Below, in pieces: positions 5,263 to 5,574 of a stretch of 5,574 nt of DNA (positions are counted from its first letter, which is position 1; each line of letters starts with the position of its first letter). A program made the translations under genes and the position numbers. Source of the stretch: Bacteroidia bacterium (GTDB lineage Bacteria; Bacteroidota; Bacteroidia; Chitinophagales; Saprospiraceae); NCBI GenBank assembly GCA_030431945.1, contig JAUIIF010000336.1, positions 1 through 5,574 of the forward strand, read 5' to 3'. The notes beneath the pieces are model-generated. The model did not search any database and had not been told where the DNA came from. It saw nothing but the letters and a program-made list of their open reading frames with translations.

Positions 5263-5574
5263 TTAGCGCCCGGCACCTGCACAGCACTTCTTGCCCTCGC
5301 CCTCGCCGCATTTCTTGGCGGCGCCGGGGCCACACTTGCCCGCAGCTTTACCCTGTCCCTTACCGCTGCAGCAGGCTTTGGGGCCCTGATTTAAAGCCGG
5401 AGCCGCTTCCGGTGCCTGCTTTACAACGGGCAAACCGGCTTCCTGCCAGCCCATGATGCCCCCCGCCAGGTTATGGAGGTCGCTGAAGCCGTTTTCCTGC
5501 AACTGTGCTGCTGCCTGGCTACTGCGCTTACCACTGCGACAGGCGAGGATAATGGGCTGGTCCGTCGGCAACTC
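5263..5574 (-). CDS. Rhodanese-domain protein with Cys-rich tail (5' end outside window)
   Basis: The visible C-terminal 103 residues run from the window edge; the start lies beyond it, and the TTG at 5571-5569 is an internal Leu codon rather than a start. Residues 1-50 of the visible part are the second half of a single rhodanese domain: PIILACRSGKRSSQAA contains the active-site loop CRSGKR (catalytic Cys at visible residue 12), followed by NLAGGIMGWQEAGLPV, the usual domain end. Such domains carry sulfane sulfur as a cysteine persulfide. A short Ala/Pro/Gln linker (52-64) leads to a 36-residue tail of Gly, Lys, Ala and Cys with cysteines at 68, 69, 81, 89, 97 and 98, including two CC pairs and repeated K-C-G or K-K-C units. 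The tail looks like a flexible thiol or metal-binding segment; that role is inference. The gene converges on the aminotransferase gene. Whether a signal peptide or a second domain exists cannot be seen. Confidence 0.88.
   Translation of the reverse strand, partial: ELPTDQPIILACRSGKRSSQAAAQLQENGFSDLHNLAGGIMGWQEAGLPVVKQAPEAAPALNQGPKACCSGKGQGKAAGKCGPGAAKKCGEGEGKKCCAGAGR

Noticed and set aside
5272..5280. GGCACCTGC as a further copy of the intergenic repeat
   Set aside because: Only 9 bases match and they lie in the coding tail of the rhodanese gene (Ala-Gly-Ala codons); chance is a sufficient explanation.

Overview
The window reads as a chromosomal segment of a fairly GC-rich member of the Bacteroidota, most likely a marine Saprospiria/Lewinella-type bacterium (inference). 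Three things point there. None of the five visible start codons has a Shine-Dalgarno sequence. An exact Bacteroidota-type -7 promoter element (TAnnTTTG) lies in front of the first gene, with a near match before the aminotransferase gene. The wording of conserved motifs in TrxB and FolP (recalled, not searched) looks like this phylum. Nothing visible indicates a phage, plasmid, transposon or CRISPR array.

Left part (1-2049): a 215-base leader region with a short GC-rich repeat and a recognisable promoter is followed by trxB (thioredoxin reductase). After 52 bases comes folP (dihydropteroate synthase), read from a TTG start on the same strand. Both are complete housekeeping genes with all key motifs.

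Middle part (2050-3723): a 123-base spacer with nested inverted repeats precedes a 397-residue inner-membrane-anchored protein with a C-terminal DUF4230 domain and an uncharacterised region of about 165 residues in front of it. It runs head-on into a small minus-strand gene for a roughly 100-residue protein with one membrane helix, a Pro/Ala/Thr linker and a coiled coil. Only 36 bases separate the two stops.

Right part (3724-5574): a divergent 264-base intergenic region carries the inverted partner of the 19-base repeat from the left end. It leads into a DegT/DnrJ/EryC1/StrS-family PLP sugar aminotransferase resembling WbpE. A strong hairpin follows, and then, on the opposite strand, the 3' part of a rhodanese-domain gene cut by the window edge. 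Its protein ends in an unusual glycine/lysine tail with six cysteines.

The genes do not form one obvious pathway. TrxB and the rhodanese protein both concern thiol/sulfur chemistry but are far apart and on opposite strands. I see no clearly new multi-gene system. The least explained items are the Cys-rich rhodanese tail, the extended DUF4230 protein with its small convergent membrane neighbour, and the shared intergenic repeat.
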